6,661 bases of DNA from Acidimicrobiia bacterium (GTDB lineage Bacteria > Actinomycetota > Acidimicrobiia > Acidimicrobiales > SZUA-35): positions 1-6,661 of the forward strand of contig JAOUGG010000137.1 of NCBI GenBank assembly GCA_029857855.1, in the 5' to 3' direction. Positions 6,453-6,661 of the stretch are shown in pieces. The position numbers were made by a program, and so were the translations under genes. Positions within the stretch are counted from its first letter, which is position 1; every line of letters starts with the position of its first letter. The notes under the pieces were generated by a model. The model had not been told where the DNA came from. It searched no databases and saw only the letters and a program-made list of their open reading frames with translations.

Positions 6453-6661
6453 ATGCTCGTTGACGACAATTCGTCGGCCTTCGACGGTGACACCGGCAAT
6501 CTCGGCACGGCGATCTCGTTTCTCGAAACCGCCCTGCTGCCCGAGTCGCAGGAGGCCCACCGTGAACAGGTCATCGACTTTTGTGCCGACAACCCCGACG
6601 CCCTCGTTCGGACCTGCCTCGAAGGTCACCTGACGGCGTCGGCATTCATCGTCGACCCGGC
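6453..6661 (+). CDS. Probable NUDIX hydrolase, N-terminal part (partial, 3' end outside window)
   Basis: An open frame runs from ATG 6453 to the window edge, 69 codons. The segment NPDALVRTCLEGHLTASAF followed by IVDP resembles the N-terminal part of actinobacterial NUDIX hydrolases, in which HLTASA-x-VxDP begins the NUDIX fold. The diagnostic NUDIX box (GX5EX7REUXEEXGU) would lie beyond the window and cannot be checked. Substrate is unknown. The start is uncertain: ATG 6453 has GAGGA only at 6430-6434, 18 nt away and too far for a normal site. An in-frame GTG at 6417 lies where a transcript from the TAGACT element would begin and would add 12 residues. The gene is probably a separate transcription unit from mpg. 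Confidence 0.65.
   Translation, partial: MLVDDNSSAFDGDTGNLGTAISFLETALLPESQEAHREQVIDFCADNPDALVRTCLEGHLTASAFIVDP

Noticed and set aside
5997..6629. Minus-strand open frame of about 210 codons over the mpg end and the last gene
   Set aside because: It crosses mpg, the stem-loop and the NUDIX-like frame without any recognisable motif; the + strand reading shows clear family similarity in both genes.
6412..6633. + strand frame starting at GTG 6412 and ending at 6633
   Set aside because: It is out of frame with the NUDIX-like sequence, rich in Arg, Ser and Pro, and lacks any conserved segment.

Overview
The window is high-GC DNA carrying the distal part of an actinobacterial-type arginine biosynthesis operon, all on the + strand: argB (3' end only), argD, argF, argR, argG, argH. 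These are followed by mpg, a 3-methyladenine DNA glycosylase gene, and the 5' end of a probable NUDIX hydrolase gene. The order argB-D-F-R-G-H with the repressor gene inside the operon is the classic actinobacterial arrangement. The high GC, GTG starts and SARTR-type ornithine carbamoyltransferase suggest a less-studied actinobacterial lineage, possibly Acidimicrobiia; that placement is inference from protein style only.

Layout: argB ends at 184 and overlaps the argD GTG start by 4 nt (GTGA). argD (181-1449) is followed after 15 nt by argF (1465-2370). argF shares one base with argR (2370-2837) in a TGATG junction. The only sizeable gap inside the operon (2838-2932, 95 nt) lies before argG and contains three tandem copies of a 16-19 nt repeat, plus a 15-bp imperfect dyad just before the argG ribosome binding site. 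argG (2933-4255) overlaps argH (4252-5694) by 4 nt (ATGA). mpg begins 6 nt after argH and ends at 6336. A stem-loop, a CGGTT-rich promoter-like stretch and the partial NUDIX gene follow.

Together the enzymes perform the second half of arginine synthesis. ArgB phosphorylates N-acetylglutamate, ArgD makes N-acetylornithine, ArgF makes citrulline, ArgG makes argininosuccinate and ArgH releases arginine and fumarate. ArgR senses arginine and presumably represses the whole unit, including its own gene. The main operon promoter and the genes before argB lie outside the window.

The coding content is ordinary. I do not see a new biological system here. The points most worth a second look are non-coding: the tandem repeat and dyad before argG, and the possible leaderless start of the last gene.
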